Source: Clostridia bacterium
GTDB taxonomy: Bacteria; Bacillota; Peptococcia; DRI-13; SM3-B62
Length of the DNA stretch: 64,000 nucleotides
Assembly: GCA_018432615.1 (NCBI GenBank)
Contig: JAHDSQ010000041.1
Span: 1-64,000, forward strand
Direction: 5' to 3'
How positions within the stretch are numbered: the first letter of the stretch is position 1; every line of letters starts with the position of its first letter. This document shows, in pieces, positions 1 to 9,739 of the stretch. Position numbers and translations under genes: made by a program. The notes under the pieces were generated by a model, which worked only from the letters and a program-made list of their open reading frames with translations, did no database searches and was not told where the DNA came from.

Positions 1-313
1 TCCAAACAAATGAAAAAAATTTTTAAAACGACCAAAAGGTGTTAATACATTGCGCACTTTTTTAATAACAATAAAAGCCTGTAACCTAATCATGTTAAGG
101 GTTATCAGGCTTTTTATTCTTTGCAAGTGTCAAAGACAGGATATTAACTATTTGTCAAATTTTTGTTTTAATAATTATTCCAATTATTTTTCTAATTTTT
201 TTCTAAACATCCCGCCCAAAAACAATGTTTCCTTCCTTGTCTATAATGGTTTCAAACCCAGCCACCACTCCAGGTTGTTAATCATAACTACAGCCTGTCT
301 TGGATCGCCCTGA
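1..313. other. AT-rich stretch without a supported gene
   Basis: I see no convincing gene here. A plus-strand open frame at 50-313 has no ribosome binding site, is rich in Asn, Phe and Tyr as expected of random AT-rich DNA, and overlaps a hairpin terminator at its 5' end. The stretch is therefore best read as the 3' flank of the aminotransferase gene and the end of whatever precedes the window. Confidence 0.6.
73..117. terminator. Rho-independent terminator, probably bidirectional
   Basis: An AAAAGCCTG arm pairs with CAGGCTTTT, and the stem continues through AACC/GGTT with a one-base bulge. A T-run follows on the plus strand and a shorter one on the minus strand. It could end a plus-strand gene to the left of the window or the minus-strand catabolic operon whose last gene stops about 200 bp away. 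Confidence 0.7.
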
Positions 314-1525
314 TTATTTGCGGTATCGTTCAATCAGTTTAATAATACGTTCAATGGCTTGTACGGCTGCTTGATGATCCTGTGAAAAATTAAGGCGAAA
401 GCTATCGGTAAATTGCGGGCCAAATTCCGTCCCGGGCGTAACCGTAACACCTGCTTGCAGACGCAGAATCTTGATAAAATCCTGCAGGTTGACAGTCAAT
501 TCAGGCATCCGCGGGAAAAGATAACTGCCTGCCTCTGTTGTCCTCGCTTCCATGCCCTTCACCAAACGGATTTTCGTAAGAAGGTCATCCCGAATATCCT
601 GATGTTTATTAATCCTTTCCTGCAACCAGCCCTCCGGTTCCGCAAACCATAATTTCAACACGGCCTGACTATAACCACCGGCACGTAACGACACGATGGC
701 CTGTAATTTCTCCATCCGCGCAATGATCTGGGCCGAACCGAAGGCAACGCCCAGACGGTAGCCGCTCAAGGACTCCGTTTTGGAAGGTCCAACGATTGTA
801 ATTAAGTTTTCCGGTGCAATATTTTCCGCACACAAATGAGTATATGTTCTGCCATCGAATATCTGTCTGGAGTACAATTCATCTACGATAACAGTAACAT
901 CGTATTTTTTGGCCATTTCTGCTACCAGGCGGATTTCCTCAGGCGAATAAATGACGCCGGTCGGATTGTTGGGATTAGAAAAAAGAAAAACTCTGACGCC
1001 GGATTTGAAGGCATCTTCCAACCGGTTAAGATCCAGACCCGCACGCCCGCTTATTCCCAGATAATCAAGCTTCACAGGTACGATTTCACCGTCAAAAAAC
1101 TGAACCAGCTTACGATTAGCAAAATAATCGGGTTCAACGATGGCAACCTTATCTCCCCTGGCAATAGTCGAGCCCATGGCCAAAAAAAGTGCCCCTTGTG
1201 TTCCGGGCGTTATAATAAGCCCCTCATCGGCCGAAACCGCAGCACCGGTAAAGTCCGCAAGTTTTCGGGCCAGGTCCTCACGAATGCTGCTTTTCCCGCG
1301 ATACTCCGTATAAGCCTGTTTGCCGCCAAGTTCAACGCCGGCGATAAAGGTATCCAGCGTACCTGGGATTGGCACGAATGCATCTACATCACCATGAGAA
1401 AAGTCAACAGGTTTCCCAGGTATGGCATCTCCCTTTATTTGAATTCCGGCCGTTTTTTGACGAATTTCCTGTCCGGGAGAGTTATCAACACCAAGCTTCG
1501 TGAATTTTTCCCTTAATAAATCCAT
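314..1525 (-). CDS. Pyridoxal-phosphate-dependent aminotransferase, class I/II
   Basis: This 403-residue protein has the fold-type I aminotransferase signature. Visible are NPNNPTG in the middle, VDELYSRQIF with the Asp that contacts the pyridine nitrogen, the SKTESLSGYRLG block with the Schiff-base Lys near residue 250, and a C-terminal FRLNFS with the carboxylate-binding Arg. Family members move an amino group between an amino acid and a 2-oxo acid. It is the last gene of the minus-strand catabolic locus, after the homoserine-dehydrogenase-like gene, so it may interconvert the amino and oxo forms of an intermediate. The substrate cannot be read from sequence. The ATG is preceded by a GAAGG ribosome binding site. 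Confidence 0.88.
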   Translation of the reverse strand: MDLLREKFTKLGVDNSPGQEIRQKTAGIQIKGDAIPGKPVDFSHGDVDAFVPIPGTLDTFIAGVELGGKQAYTEYRGKSSIREDLARKLADFTGAAVSADEGLIITPGTQGALFLAMGSTIARGDKVAIVEPDYFANRKLVQFFDGEIVPVKLDYLGISGRAGLDLNRLEDAFKSGVRVFLFSNPNNPTGVIYSPEEIRLVAEMAKKYDVTVIVDELYSRQIFDGRTYTHLCAENIAPENLITIVGPSKTESLSGYRLGVAFGSAQIIARMEKLQAIVSLRAGGYSQAVLKLWFAEPEGWLQERINKHQDIRDDLLTKIRLVKGMEARTTEAGSYLFPRMPELTVNLQDFIKILRLQAGVTVTPGTEFGPQFTDSFRLNFSQDHQAAVQAIERIIKLIERYRK

Positions 1526-1608
1526 GTTTCAGCCTTCTTTCTTTTGTTATCTTCTTAACCGACCAAAGGCCCCCACTGATGGTGCTCACTTCATTTATGG
1601 CCGCTAGG

Positions 1609-2646
1609 CTAAGGGAGCAGATGTGTGTGTATCACATCTTTAAGAAGCGCCGCAGCGGCTCCCAGAGGAGAACTCTTCCCACCTAAAACGGTAACCTGAC
1701 CCATGGTATCGGTCGTATAGGTGATTCCTTTTTCAGAGAAATTGATTGAAGCTAAAGGATGTGTTTTATCAAGGCGTTTGGGACTTACCTCCAGTGACAC
1801 TTCCCTTTTCCTTATCTCGGCTGTTGCCACTAGCTTGAGTACTTTCTCTTCTTTTATCGCCTTTTTAATATCTTCATAGGTTATTTCTGTAATGCCTTTT
1901 ACAGGCACATCGTTTATTCCTATCTTTGCGTCAAATAGTGTGTTGGCAATCAACACTATTTTGTTTCTGGAATCGTAACCTTCTACATCCAAGGACGGTT
2001 CTGTTTCAGCTATACCCATGATTTGAGCCTCTTTTAAAGCATCCGCATATGAACTTTTTTCCAGATTCATCTTAGTTAAAATAAAATTGGTTGTTCCGTT
2101 TAGTATCCCCTCTATTGAGGTGATGGTAGAGCCCGCGGTACTAAACCTTCCTATATCCATTGTTGGCAAGGCTGCCCCGGTAGCCGCGCTGATAAATATC
2201 CGGCTTCGGCTGACATCCGCCATTTTTTTAAGCTTATCATAGTATAAAACAAAAGGTCCCTTGTCTGCGGAAACAATATCCATCCCTTTTTCCAAAGCTA
2301 CTGTTACGGCACTATAAGCCGGTTCACCATTCCTGAGATTTGTTGGTGTCGTTTCAATTAAAATGTCAAAATCGTACTTTCTTATCGCCTCCACAATGCT
2401 CAGGCCTTTTTGTCCATAGCCGGGAAACCTTTCCGGTTGCCCACCGTTTTTTACGAACGCCATAAAATCAGTCATAGGAAGTACTCCTTTTTCAGCGATT
2501 GCAGCGCCTCCTAAATCGACAACACAGCTTATTTCAATACTCAAGCCGTACTTTTGACGCACATCTTCGGCCCTTTCTGCCACAAGCTTTAAAAATGTCT
2601 TCCCGACATTACCCAACCCACATAGAATTATTCTTTTAGTTTTCAC
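1609..2646 (-). CDS. Homoserine-dehydrogenase-family oxidoreductase (no ACT domain)
   Basis: The 345-residue protein starts with a Rossmann motif (LCGLGNVGKTFLKL) and carries the homoserine dehydrogenase core EGILNGTTNFIL, followed by DVEGYDSRNKIVLIAN with the conserved Asp and Lys of the active site. The C-terminal ACT domain of threonine-regulated biosynthetic enzymes is absent. Start is GTG, 2 bp after the stop of the thiamine-diphosphate enzyme gene, with AAGGAG inside the end of that gene, so the two are probably translationally coupled. No threonine-pathway gene is nearby. I infer a catabolic role on homoserine or a related 4-hydroxy amino acid, but a biosynthetic role is not excluded. 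Confidence 0.82.
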   Translation of the reverse strand: MKTKRIILCGLGNVGKTFLKLVAERAEDVRQKYGLSIEISCVVDLGGAAIAEKGVLPMTDFMAFVKNGGQPERFPGYGQKGLSIVEAIRKYDFDILIETTPTNLRNGEPAYSAVTVALEKGMDIVSADKGPFVLYYDKLKKMADVSRSRIFISAATGAALPTMDIGRFSTAGSTITSIEGILNGTTNFILTKMNLEKSSYADALKEAQIMGIAETEPSLDVEGYDSRNKIVLIANTLFDAKIGINDVPVKGITEITYEDIKKAIKEEKVLKLVATAEIRKREVSLEVSPKRLDKTHPLASINFSEKGITYTTDTMGQVTVLGGKSSPLGAAAALLKDVIHTHLLP

Positions 2647-2648
2647 TT

Positions 2649-4262
2649 CTATTTGTAACTCCTTGTGATTAAATTTTTATACACCGCTCCGTCAACACAA
2701 GCCTCGATGATTGCCGGGCCGCGTGTTGAAAGGACTTTAGGCAAGGATTCCTTCAATTCATTGGCGTTTTCTACCCTGAAGATGGGTACACCTAAAAACC
2801 TATCGGCAGCAAAGTATTCCCCCTCGTATAAGCTTGTCCCGTATTTCTCAATGTTTTCCCATTTTTGTTTGACTTTTATCAAGCTTAACTCCCTATCCCT
2901 CATTACCACGATGACTACATTTATGCCCAACCTGCGTGCGGTAAGAAGTTCGCCGCAGTTCATTAAAAACCCTCCGTCACCTGTAACACAAACGACAGTC
3001 TTATCCGGATTGCATATTTTTGCGGCAATGGCGGAAGGAATGCCAAAGCCCATGCTCGACCAACCGTTTGTCATGATAATTTGGTTAGGTTCTTCCTGCC
3101 TCCACAATTGTCCTATTAAATGAAGATGCGCACCCACATCCGTAGTTATGATTCCCGTTGTTGGCATTATTTCTTGCAAGGCGACCAAAAAATCGGACGG
3201 CGTAAAGGTGTTTGTCCGGGGAAGCAGTGCTTCGTACATTCTGTGCTTATTGGCCTTGATTTTTTCGGGATCCCAGTCGTATTCCGGTAGAATCAAGGAA
3301 TTTAAAAACGCCACTGAAACACCCAGACTCCCGGTTACTTCACATGCAACATCATATTCCGGCAGTATATCAGCTTCTTCGGTGTCAATATGAATCAACG
3401 GCACCTCAGGCATCCACGACTCATAATTAAACTCGATAGGGTCGTACCCTAGGCCAATTACTAAATCCGCACTTCTGTAAACATTTGCTACAATTTCGCT
3501 TTGGCAATGGAAAAGCACACCCGCATAACAGGGATGTTGGTCAGGTATAATTCCTTTGGCCATGGGTGTTACGACAACAGGTATATTGTTGTTATCTACA
3601 AACTCACGAATCGCTTGTTGCAAACCAAGTCTTACAGCCGTAAGACCTATGGCTAAAATCGGCTTTTTTGCGTTTTTTATTATTTTGGAGGCTGCTTTCA
3701 GGAAAAGAGGATTTGGTGATTGCATAGGCACTTTTGCAAAGGTATCGACAAAGGTATCAGAGTCCAAGGACTCGGCAGCAATATCAGAAGGCAACCCTAT
3801 ATGTACTGGCCCGGACACTTCTGAGACCGCAATCCTAACAGCTTTTTCTAGCGTCTCTTGAAAGTTTTCCCTAGATAGTCTGGTAGTCCATTTCGTAATA
3901 GGCTGATATAGTGCCTGATGGTCAATATTCATTTGAACTTTTCTGCCCTTATCCCTTGCTTTTACTTCGGTAGTAAAAGCAAGGAGGGGAGACCTGTCCA
4001 AAAAAGCTCCCGCCACCCCTGTTGACAAATTTGTTGCACCGGGCCCGTAGGTGGCGTGGCAGACTCCGGGAATCCCCGTTAAACGGGCGCAAACGTCCGC
4101 CATGATCCCAGCGCTTTGTTCATTTGAAACTAAAACAAATTCAATACCATGACTCCTCATTGCCTCTATGTATGGAATAGAAGGACCCCCGGGTATGCCA
4201 AACACTCTTTCCACTCCCAAAGCCTGAAGGGATTTAACAAGCTGCACCGCTAATTCTGTCAT
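2649..4262 (-). CDS. Thiamine-diphosphate-dependent enzyme, acetolactate-synthase-like
   Basis: The protein is about 537 residues with the three-domain layout of the acetolactate synthase/benzoylformate decarboxylase family. It has an N-terminal pyrimidine-binding domain with the catalytic Glu in SNEQSAGIMADV, a central domain, and a C-terminal diphosphate-binding domain with GDGGFLMNCGELLTARRLG. I chose the ATG at 4262 over a longer frame because AAAAGGAG precedes it; the extra N-terminal residues upstream do not look like the family. Acetolactate synthase, 2-oxo acid decarboxylase or a C-C lyase are all possible. No small regulatory subunit gene or other branched-chain gene is adjacent, which favours a catabolic 2-oxo acid activity within this locus. 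Confidence 0.82.
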   Translation of the reverse strand: MTELAVQLVKSLQALGVERVFGIPGGPSIPYIEAMRSHGIEFVLVSNEQSAGIMADVCARLTGIPGVCHATYGPGATNLSTGVAGAFLDRSPLLAFTTEVKARDKGRKVQMNIDHQALYQPITKWTTRLSRENFQETLEKAVRIAVSEVSGPVHIGLPSDIAAESLDSDTFVDTFAKVPMQSPNPLFLKAASKIIKNAKKPILAIGLTAVRLGLQQAIREFVDNNNIPVVVTPMAKGIIPDQHPCYAGVLFHCQSEIVANVYRSADLVIGLGYDPIEFNYESWMPEVPLIHIDTEEADILPEYDVACEVTGSLGVSVAFLNSLILPEYDWDPEKIKANKHRMYEALLPRTNTFTPSDFLVALQEIMPTTGIITTDVGAHLHLIGQLWRQEEPNQIIMTNGWSSMGFGIPSAIAAKICNPDKTVVCVTGDGGFLMNCGELLTARRLGINVVIVVMRDRELSLIKVKQKWENIEKYGTSLYEGEYFAADRFLGVPIFRVENANELKESLPKVLSTRGPAIIEACVDGAVYKNLITRSYK

Positions 4263-4344
4263 GATAAACTCCTTTTTTTTGAAAGCGGCACATAACTTAT
4301 TAAAACCAGTTATGTGCCGACTTCGCCATCTTTTATTCTGCATA

Positions 4345-5460
4345 TTATCCTTCTTTTATCTCAAACAAACTGGAGGCAAAGTTAATATCAGAAAGCACTT
4401 CAACTCCCTCGGGGCGAACCACCAAACAATCCTCTATATGATAACCTCCTACCCCGGGAACTAAGAATACCGGTTCAATACACATAACCATGTTCGGCTT
4501 GATTTCCTCTTCACTACTCACATTGAAATAGGGAGGCTCATGACAGGTAATGCCTAAACCATGACCCAGGAAATTCAAACTACCGCTGACTTTCATGATT
4601 TTTACCATATCCTCATTAAATTTGAGATATATTTCTTTGGTAGAGGCGCCGGGTTTAATCCGGTCTATACTGCGTCTGTGCACCTCATAGAGGCGGGCCC
4701 AAGTGTCGTTTTGCTCCTTGCTGGCCTTACCCACCGTGGCTGTTCTCGCTATGTCAAGGTTGAAATTCCCATAAGTCCCTAGCACATCGAAACGGACCAG
4801 TTCTCCCACTTGCAACTTTTTAGTGCTGGGCTTCACATTCACATCTGCACCACGAGAACCGGAACCCAGCGCCATCCGCGGGAACTCCACACCCCGTCGG
4901 GCCATCTCCTTCAAGCACATTCCGTACAGATCCATCTCCGTCATAGAACTGCGGGCTTCATCCCGTAGCATATTATATACTGCGCCGGTTATCTTACAGC
5001 ACTCGCGGATAGTTTCTATCTCTTCTTCTTCCTTGATGCTACGCAGCTTGAGTATGATATCCTCAGCCTCAACAATTGTCGTATTAGGCAGGTATTTTAA
5101 CAACTTGACATAGTCCGTGGCAAATAAATAGGATAATTCCACCGCGATTCTCTGGGTAGCACCTTTGGACTTTAGAAAATCGCACACCATTTGCACCGGA
5201 TCATCGGTGAACTCATTATACGCGACTACCGGCTGGATATACGAATTAGCTCGAGTGATATTCTCTTCCACGGTAACACAAATCAACTGTGCTTCACCAT
5301 CGGCCGTAATGATCGTGAAAACCCTTCTGTGCCGGTTTCTGTTGTGACTGGGAACCATGAAACCCGAGCAATAGGTGGCATTATCCGGGGAACAACAAAC
5401 AATAGCCTCTAAATCTCTTCGTTTGATTTCAGCCGCAATCTTCTTGATTGAATTAAACAT
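4345..5460 (-). CDS. M24-family metallopeptidase (Xaa-Pro aminopeptidase/creatinase-like)
   Basis: This 371-residue protein has an N-terminal creatinase-like domain (about 1-130) and a pitta-bread catalytic domain. The five expected metal ligands can be placed: two Asp in RFDVLGTYGNFNLDIART, His in GHGLGITCHEP, Glu in MCIEPVFLVPG and Glu in GYHIEDCLVV. Members cleave Xaa-Pro bonds or C-N bonds of small guanidino compounds such as creatine. Its place in a catabolic operon rather than beside efp suggests hydrolysis of the imported compound or of a dipeptide-like intermediate; this is inference. The ATG follows TAGGAGTGAG. Confidence 0.85.
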   Translation of the reverse strand: MFNSIKKIAAEIKRRDLEAIVCCSPDNATYCSGFMVPSHNRNRHRRVFTIITADGEAQLICVTVEENITRANSYIQPVVAYNEFTDDPVQMVCDFLKSKGATQRIAVELSYLFATDYVKLLKYLPNTTIVEAEDIILKLRSIKEEEEIETIRECCKITGAVYNMLRDEARSSMTEMDLYGMCLKEMARRGVEFPRMALGSGSRGADVNVKPSTKKLQVGELVRFDVLGTYGNFNLDIARTATVGKASKEQNDTWARLYEVHRRSIDRIKPGASTKEIYLKFNEDMVKIMKVSGSLNFLGHGLGITCHEPPYFNVSSEEEIKPNMVMCIEPVFLVPGVGGYHIEDCLVVRPEGVEVLSDINFASSLFEIKEG

Positions 5461-5508
5461 TGACTCACTCCTAACTCTAGTATTTAATTCTCTTTTGTAT
5501 GAACAAGA

Positions 5509-6201
5509 TTATATTTCCAGATATTTTGAATAGCCCGGCCTGGCAAAATCTTTGATCCCTTCTAAGCCAATCTGCAGCATAACTGCCATCTCCACTACCC
5601 TTCGTCCCATATTAAAGCTTCCCATCATAGCCGCTTCGTCATCAACGATAGTACCCTTTTCCCATGATGAAGCCCGACCGACAACCCCAACCTTAGCGTA
5701 TGGAGCTTCCCCGGCCACCGGTACGCAACGCATCAGTAATATATGCTCTACCACATGGGTCACAGAAAAATCTTGTCCGCCATGAACGCTCCCACCCTGG
5801 GTAATAACTCCGGCCGCCTTGAGAAAGCGGGGTGGTGTTTTCTTATATGCGGCTAAAACCGAATGACCCAGACGGTCTATTGCTGCCTTCATCTGGGATG
5901 TCATCCCCCTGTGGTATACGGGATAGGCATAAACGATTCCATCGGCGGCTTTCCATTTCTCCGCAAACTCCTGAAAATCATCCTTGATTACACAATATTT
6001 TTTAGTGGAGCATTGGAGGCATCCAATGCAGGGACTAACTTTTTTACCGGCAAAATCATACTGCATTATTTCCAGATCCACATGCTCCGACAATTCCCGT
6101 GCACCCTTAATAGCCTCGTTTACGAGAATTGAAGTATTGCCGTTCTTGCGGGGACTGCCGTTGACAAACAATAATTTAATTTTTGCCTTTTTAATACCCA
6201 T
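5509..6201 (-). CDS. NADPH-dependent FMN reductase / iron-sulfur flavoprotein-like
   Basis: The 230-residue product opens with a flavodoxin-like loop (LLFVNGSPRKNGNTS) and then has CIGCLQCSTKKYC, the Cys spacing seen in iron-sulfur flavoproteins related to NADPH-dependent FMN reductases. Pro-Val-Tyr-His in YPVYHRGMTSQMK fits the FMN-binding loop. The ATG at 6201 has GAAAGGAG in front; the longer frame would overlap the neighbouring gene by 31 bp and lacks a site. It lies right after the molybdenum hydroxylase subunits and could pass electrons to or from them, or carry out a separate reduction in the pathway. Confidence 0.8.
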   Translation of the reverse strand: MGIKKAKIKLLFVNGSPRKNGNTSILVNEAIKGARELSEHVDLEIMQYDFAGKKVSPCIGCLQCSTKKYCVIKDDFQEFAEKWKAADGIVYAYPVYHRGMTSQMKAAIDRLGHSVLAAYKKTPPRFLKAAGVITQGGSVHGGQDFSVTHVVEHILLMRCVPVAGEAPYAKVGVVGRASSWEKGTIVDDEAAMMGSFNMGRRVVEMAVMLQIGLEGIKDFARPGYSKYLEI

Positions 6202-6227
6202 GACAATGCTCCTTTCTTTTATCTCAT

Positions 6228-7082
6228 TCATTCGCCAATTGACGGCATATATTCCCATTGCTCCAGCATTTCCCGGAGCAAGGCGGCTGCCATATCCTGC
6301 TTATACTCGATAGAACCTCTCAAAGAATTGCGTCGCTTACCGGATAGAGAATCAACCTCCTGCCATACTGCAGCACAAATAGTATCTATATCATATCCTT
6401 TTGCCAACAAATCCTGAGCACGTCCGGCTCTTATCGGAGTGGGTGCCAGGGCACCAAAAGAGACATACCAAACCTCACCGTTTCCCGTATCATAGCAGCT
6501 TAACCCCAAAGCCGTAATCGCTAAGGCTAAGGCGCGTCGCAAAGCCAGTTTGCGGTATTGGGAACGCCGGGGCAGTTTGATTTCCGCACTAACAATTATC
6601 TCATCCTCTGCCGCTGCATTCTTTTGTGGCCCAACAAAGAAATCCTCAACTGATACTTTTCTGGTGCCTCCGGCAGAAGCCAAAACAACTTGCGTATCCA
6701 AACCCATCAAAACCACGTTAATATCACCGCCGGGCGACGATGTACCTAAATTGCCCCCTACCGTGGCGATGTTTCGTATCTGCGGAGAGCCTACTTCCAA
6801 GGCGGCCATTTTGAGGCCATCCAGGCAAGACGGAATTAAAGGTGATCTGCCTATTTCGGCAAAGGTAACTGCAGCCCCTAACAATAAGGCATCATCGACT
6901 ACCTCTATTTTCCTCATTTCCTCTACCTGGGAAACATCTAAAATCACTTTTCCTGTCATATCTTCATCGGCTTTTTTTATAACCAGATCCGTACCTCCGG
7001 CTACGATGAGGCATTTGCCACGTTTTTCTTTTAAAACTTTGGTGGCTTCGCTTAATCGATTTGGGATAATATATTGCGGCAT
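6228..7082 (-). CDS. Molybdenum hydroxylase (xanthine dehydrogenase family), FAD subunit
   Basis: The 284-residue protein matches the CoxM/XdhB type FAD-binding subunit. It has VAGGTDLVI near residue 30 and TVGGNLGTSSPGGD near residue 110, both FAD-contacting loops, and a C-terminal CO-dehydrogenase flavoprotein domain. It takes electrons from the 2Fe-2S subunit and passes them to NAD+ or another acceptor. Gene order 2Fe-2S, molybdopterin, FAD is tightly packed (1 bp from the large subunit gene). AAAGGGGG precedes its ATG. The physiological substrate of the complex is unknown. Confidence 0.9.
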   Translation of the reverse strand: MPQYIIPNRLSEATKVLKEKRGKCLIVAGGTDLVIKKADEDMTGKVILDVSQVEEMRKIEVVDDALLLGAAVTFAEIGRSPLIPSCLDGLKMAALEVGSPQIRNIATVGGNLGTSSPGGDINVVLMGLDTQVVLASAGGTRKVSVEDFFVGPQKNAAAEDEIIVSAEIKLPRRSQYRKLALRRALALAITALGLSCYDTGNGEVWYVSFGALAPTPIRAGRAQDLLAKGYDIDTICAAVWQEVDSLSGKRRNSLRGSIEYKQDMAAALLREMLEQWEYMPSIGE

Positions 7083-7083
7083 A

Positions 7084-9216
7084 TTATTCGCCCCCTTTTC
7101 CGCTTTGTGCCTTTTTCATGGCAAAATATACTCTTTCCGCAGTGATGGGCAACTCCTTCAGCCGTACGCCTACTGCTTTATTAACGGCATTGACAATTGC
7201 GGACGCTGTTGCAACCAGGGCCGGCTCACCAACCCCTTTTGCACCATAAGGACCACTGGCAGCAGGATCTTCGATAATTATACTAATCATTTCCGGCACA
7301 TCTACAGCTGTTGGGATTATATATTCATGAAATGAAACTGTACGCGCTTCCAGATAATTCTCACTAAGGGCATAGCCCGCACCCATGCAAATACCACCTT
7401 CAATTTGGCCCTTAACCATCTGCTTGTTGATAGCTCGTCCTACATCATGAGCGGCTACTACCCGCAGAAGTCTCACTTCACCCGTTAGTTTATTAACCTC
7501 CACGTCGGCTAGTTGGACAGCAAAAGCATATTCCGGATAGGGCGAACCATAATTGGTATCCTTTTCAAGAGGCGGCTTGTCCGGAATAAAAGTATGTTCT
7601 ACCATATAGGTTCTGTCCGGGTTAAAGTCGGCTGAGGAAAGCTGTTTCTTCAGTTTTTGGCATCCTTCCTCCAAGGCACGTCCTGCGGTATAGGTAATGC
7701 GACTGGCGGAGGTAATACCCGCATCCGGGCAGGTATCGCTATCAGCCCAGACCAGGGTAATATCTTTCAAAGGCATGTTCATGGCATGAGCGGCAATTTG
7801 CAGCATGGCTTGACAACATCCCTGACCAATCTCTGTAACACTGCTGAATACTGTTAATTTACCATTATTATATTCCAGCCGGACCGTGGCCGGGTCGACA
7901 CGACCGGTCTTGCCAATTCCGAAATACATACAGGCGAGTCCCCGCCCTCGAGAATATCCGACCGGCGCTTCATCTAACGGGTTATTTTTACGCCACTCAT
8001 CGAGAGCGTCCAAACAAGACGATAATCCTACACTGCTATCTAAAAGTTGCCCGGTAATAGTACGGCTACCAACCTTAAGACAATTCTTGCGCCGCAACTC
8101 CAAGGGATCGATTTTCAATGCCTCTGCCACCTGATCCAGTTGGCTTTCCAGGGCAAAATTTATTTGCGGAGTCCCATAACCGCGCATGGCTGAGGTTGGT
8201 GTATTATTGGTATAAACCAGTTTCAGCTCGATATCCACGTTGTCCACAACATAGCAACCGGCACCATGGACGACCATTCTCTTGCAGATAGCCGGAGCGG
8301 AAAAACTGTAAGCTCCGTTATCACAAAGGATATTGGCCTTGACGCCCAGGATGGTGCCATCTTTCCGGACTGCAGTGGTGTAAACAATATCGGCAGGCTG
8401 TCTCTTATATGTAATAAGAAACACTTCCCGACGGGTTAAGCGCATTAATGCCGGGCGTCCGTAGAGATACGTAGCCAAAGCCACAAACGGCTCAAAGTAA
8501 TAGTCTGTTTTTCCACCGAAGGCACCTCCCACGTTCGGATGCCTCACACAGATGCGCTCCTGAGGAAGCCCTAAATGACTGCTTAAAGAGTTAATCAGAT
8601 AATACGTATCCTGAATCTCACTATAGACAATAATTCTATCGCCTTCCATTGCGGCATAGCACGCATCCGGTTCCATATAAGAATGCTCTATCCTTGGAGT
8701 GCGATAGCGATTTTCCACAATCAAATCAGCCTCGGCAGCGGCCCTTTCAAAGTCCCCCCTCCGCAGCTTCATCACATCGACCAGGTTATCACTATCGGGA
8801 TGTACTCGGGGAGCGTTCTTCGCCAAAGCCTCCTCTACACTGAGCACAGGAGGCAATTCTTCATAGTCGAGTACAACAGCGGCTACACCGGCCTCAGCAG
8901 CTTGCCTGCTTTCGGCTACTACCACAGCTACCATCTCACCTTTATAGTTGAGCCGCTCGGTAGGAAGAATCATGTTATCCTTTATCTGCGCCCCTCGCTT
9001 GTGCTCGCCGGGAAAATCCGAACCCGTTATGACGCCCACAACTCCCGGGATACTCAAAGCGGTACTTTTATCAATACCTAACAAATTCGCCCTAGCTACA
9101 GGAGATAAAACAGGGCGCAACCACAAGGTATCTTTCGGAACTGTATCCCCACCGTATTTGGCGATTCCTTGCGACTTGTCAAAGGCGTCTATGCGCTTTG
9201 CATTCTCCCCAATCAT
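7084..9216 (-). CDS. Molybdenum hydroxylase (xanthine dehydrogenase family), molybdopterin subunit
   Basis: This 710-residue subunit should carry the molybdenum cofactor. Recognisable blocks are GGAFGGKTDYYFEPFVALA, AMRGYGTPQINFALESQLD, GQGCCQAMLQIAAHAM, and near the C-terminus PYGAKGVGEPALVATAS with the catalytic Glu of the family. Such enzymes hydroxylate a carbon of an N-heterocycle or aldehyde using water. The start overlaps the 2Fe-2S gene stop as ATGA (9213-9216), which indicates coupled translation. It is shorter than many xanthine dehydrogenase large subunits (commonly 750-800 residues). No cofactor insertion gene such as xdhC is in the locus. Confidence 0.92.
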   Translation of the reverse strand: MIGENAKRIDAFDKSQGIAKYGGDTVPKDTLWLRPVLSPVARANLLGIDKSTALSIPGVVGVITGSDFPGEHKRGAQIKDNMILPTERLNYKGEMVAVVVAESRQAAEAGVAAVVLDYEELPPVLSVEEALAKNAPRVHPDSDNLVDVMKLRRGDFERAAAEADLIVENRYRTPRIEHSYMEPDACYAAMEGDRIIVYSEIQDTYYLINSLSSHLGLPQERICVRHPNVGGAFGGKTDYYFEPFVALATYLYGRPALMRLTRREVFLITYKRQPADIVYTTAVRKDGTILGVKANILCDNGAYSFSAPAICKRMVVHGAGCYVVDNVDIELKLVYTNNTPTSAMRGYGTPQINFALESQLDQVAEALKIDPLELRRKNCLKVGSRTITGQLLDSSVGLSSCLDALDEWRKNNPLDEAPVGYSRGRGLACMYFGIGKTGRVDPATVRLEYNNGKLTVFSSVTEIGQGCCQAMLQIAAHAMNMPLKDITLVWADSDTCPDAGITSASRITYTAGRALEEGCQKLKKQLSSADFNPDRTYMVEHTFIPDKPPLEKDTNYGSPYPEYAFAVQLADVEVNKLTGEVRLLRVVAAHDVGRAINKQMVKGQIEGGICMGAGYALSENYLEARTVSFHEYIIPTAVDVPEMISIIIEDPAASGPYGAKGVGEPALVATASAIVNAVNKAVGVRLKELPITAERVYFAMKKAQSGKGGE

Positions 9217-9695
9217 AGTGACACCTCCCGATGCTCTTTAAAATACTCGGCTGCCTTTTTAACAGCTTCGATAATGACGTTGTATCCGGTACAACGACAA
9301 AGGTTACCGGAAATCGCAGTACGTATCTCCTTTTCGTCCGGATCCGGGTTTTCTTTGAGCAAAGCATAGACGGCCATAATCATTCCCGGAGTGCAATAGC
9401 CGCATTGAATCGCTCCGGCCTCAATAAAACATTCTTGAATAGGATGCAAGGCAGTAAGGCTACCTAAACCCTCAATCGTCACAATATTGGCGTCCTGAAG
9501 TTTCCCGGCCCAAATCAGACAAGAATTAACGATTTTACCGTTGAACCAAACAGAGCAAGCCCCACAGTCGCCTTGGCCACATCCCTCCTTAGTTCCCGTC
9601 AGGTACAACTTTTCTCGCAAAATGTGTACTAATGTTTCCGTGGGCGAAACCTCTAACCGCTCCGTTTTACCATTTACCGTAAACTCGACGATCAT
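9213..9695 (-). CDS. Molybdenum hydroxylase (xanthine dehydrogenase family), 2Fe-2S subunit
   Basis: The 160-residue protein has both iron-sulfur domains of the family. The N-terminal plant-ferredoxin-like cluster is in EGCGQGDCGACSVWFNG with a fourth Cys in VNSCL, and the C-terminal four-helix cluster is in QCGYCTPGMIMA with SGNLCRCTGYN. It relays electrons from the molybdenum site to FAD. It is the first of the three subunit genes and is preceded by GAGGAGG. Confidence 0.94.
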   Translation of the reverse strand: MIVEFTVNGKTERLEVSPTETLVHILREKLYLTGTKEGCGQGDCGACSVWFNGKIVNSCLIWAGKLQDANIVTIEGLGSLTALHPIQECFIEAGAIQCGYCTPGMIMAVYALLKENPDPDEKEIRTAISGNLCRCTGYNVIIEAVKKAAEYFKEHREVSL

Positions 9696-9739
9696 TTCCT
9701 TATCCTCCTCTGTTGCATGAATCCTTCAACCCTCCAAGT

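Noticed and set aside
50-313. Plus-strand open frame of 87 codons
   Set aside because: No ribosome binding site, low-complexity AT-driven composition, overlaps a terminator hairpin.
836-1516. 226-codon plus-strand frame inside the aminotransferase gene
   Set aside because: It is antisense to a well-supported gene with conserved motifs, and its product has no recognisable domain.
2649-4262. Biosynthetic ilvB
   Set aside because: Family match is good, but no ilvN, ilvC or leu genes accompany it; the locus is catabolic in content.
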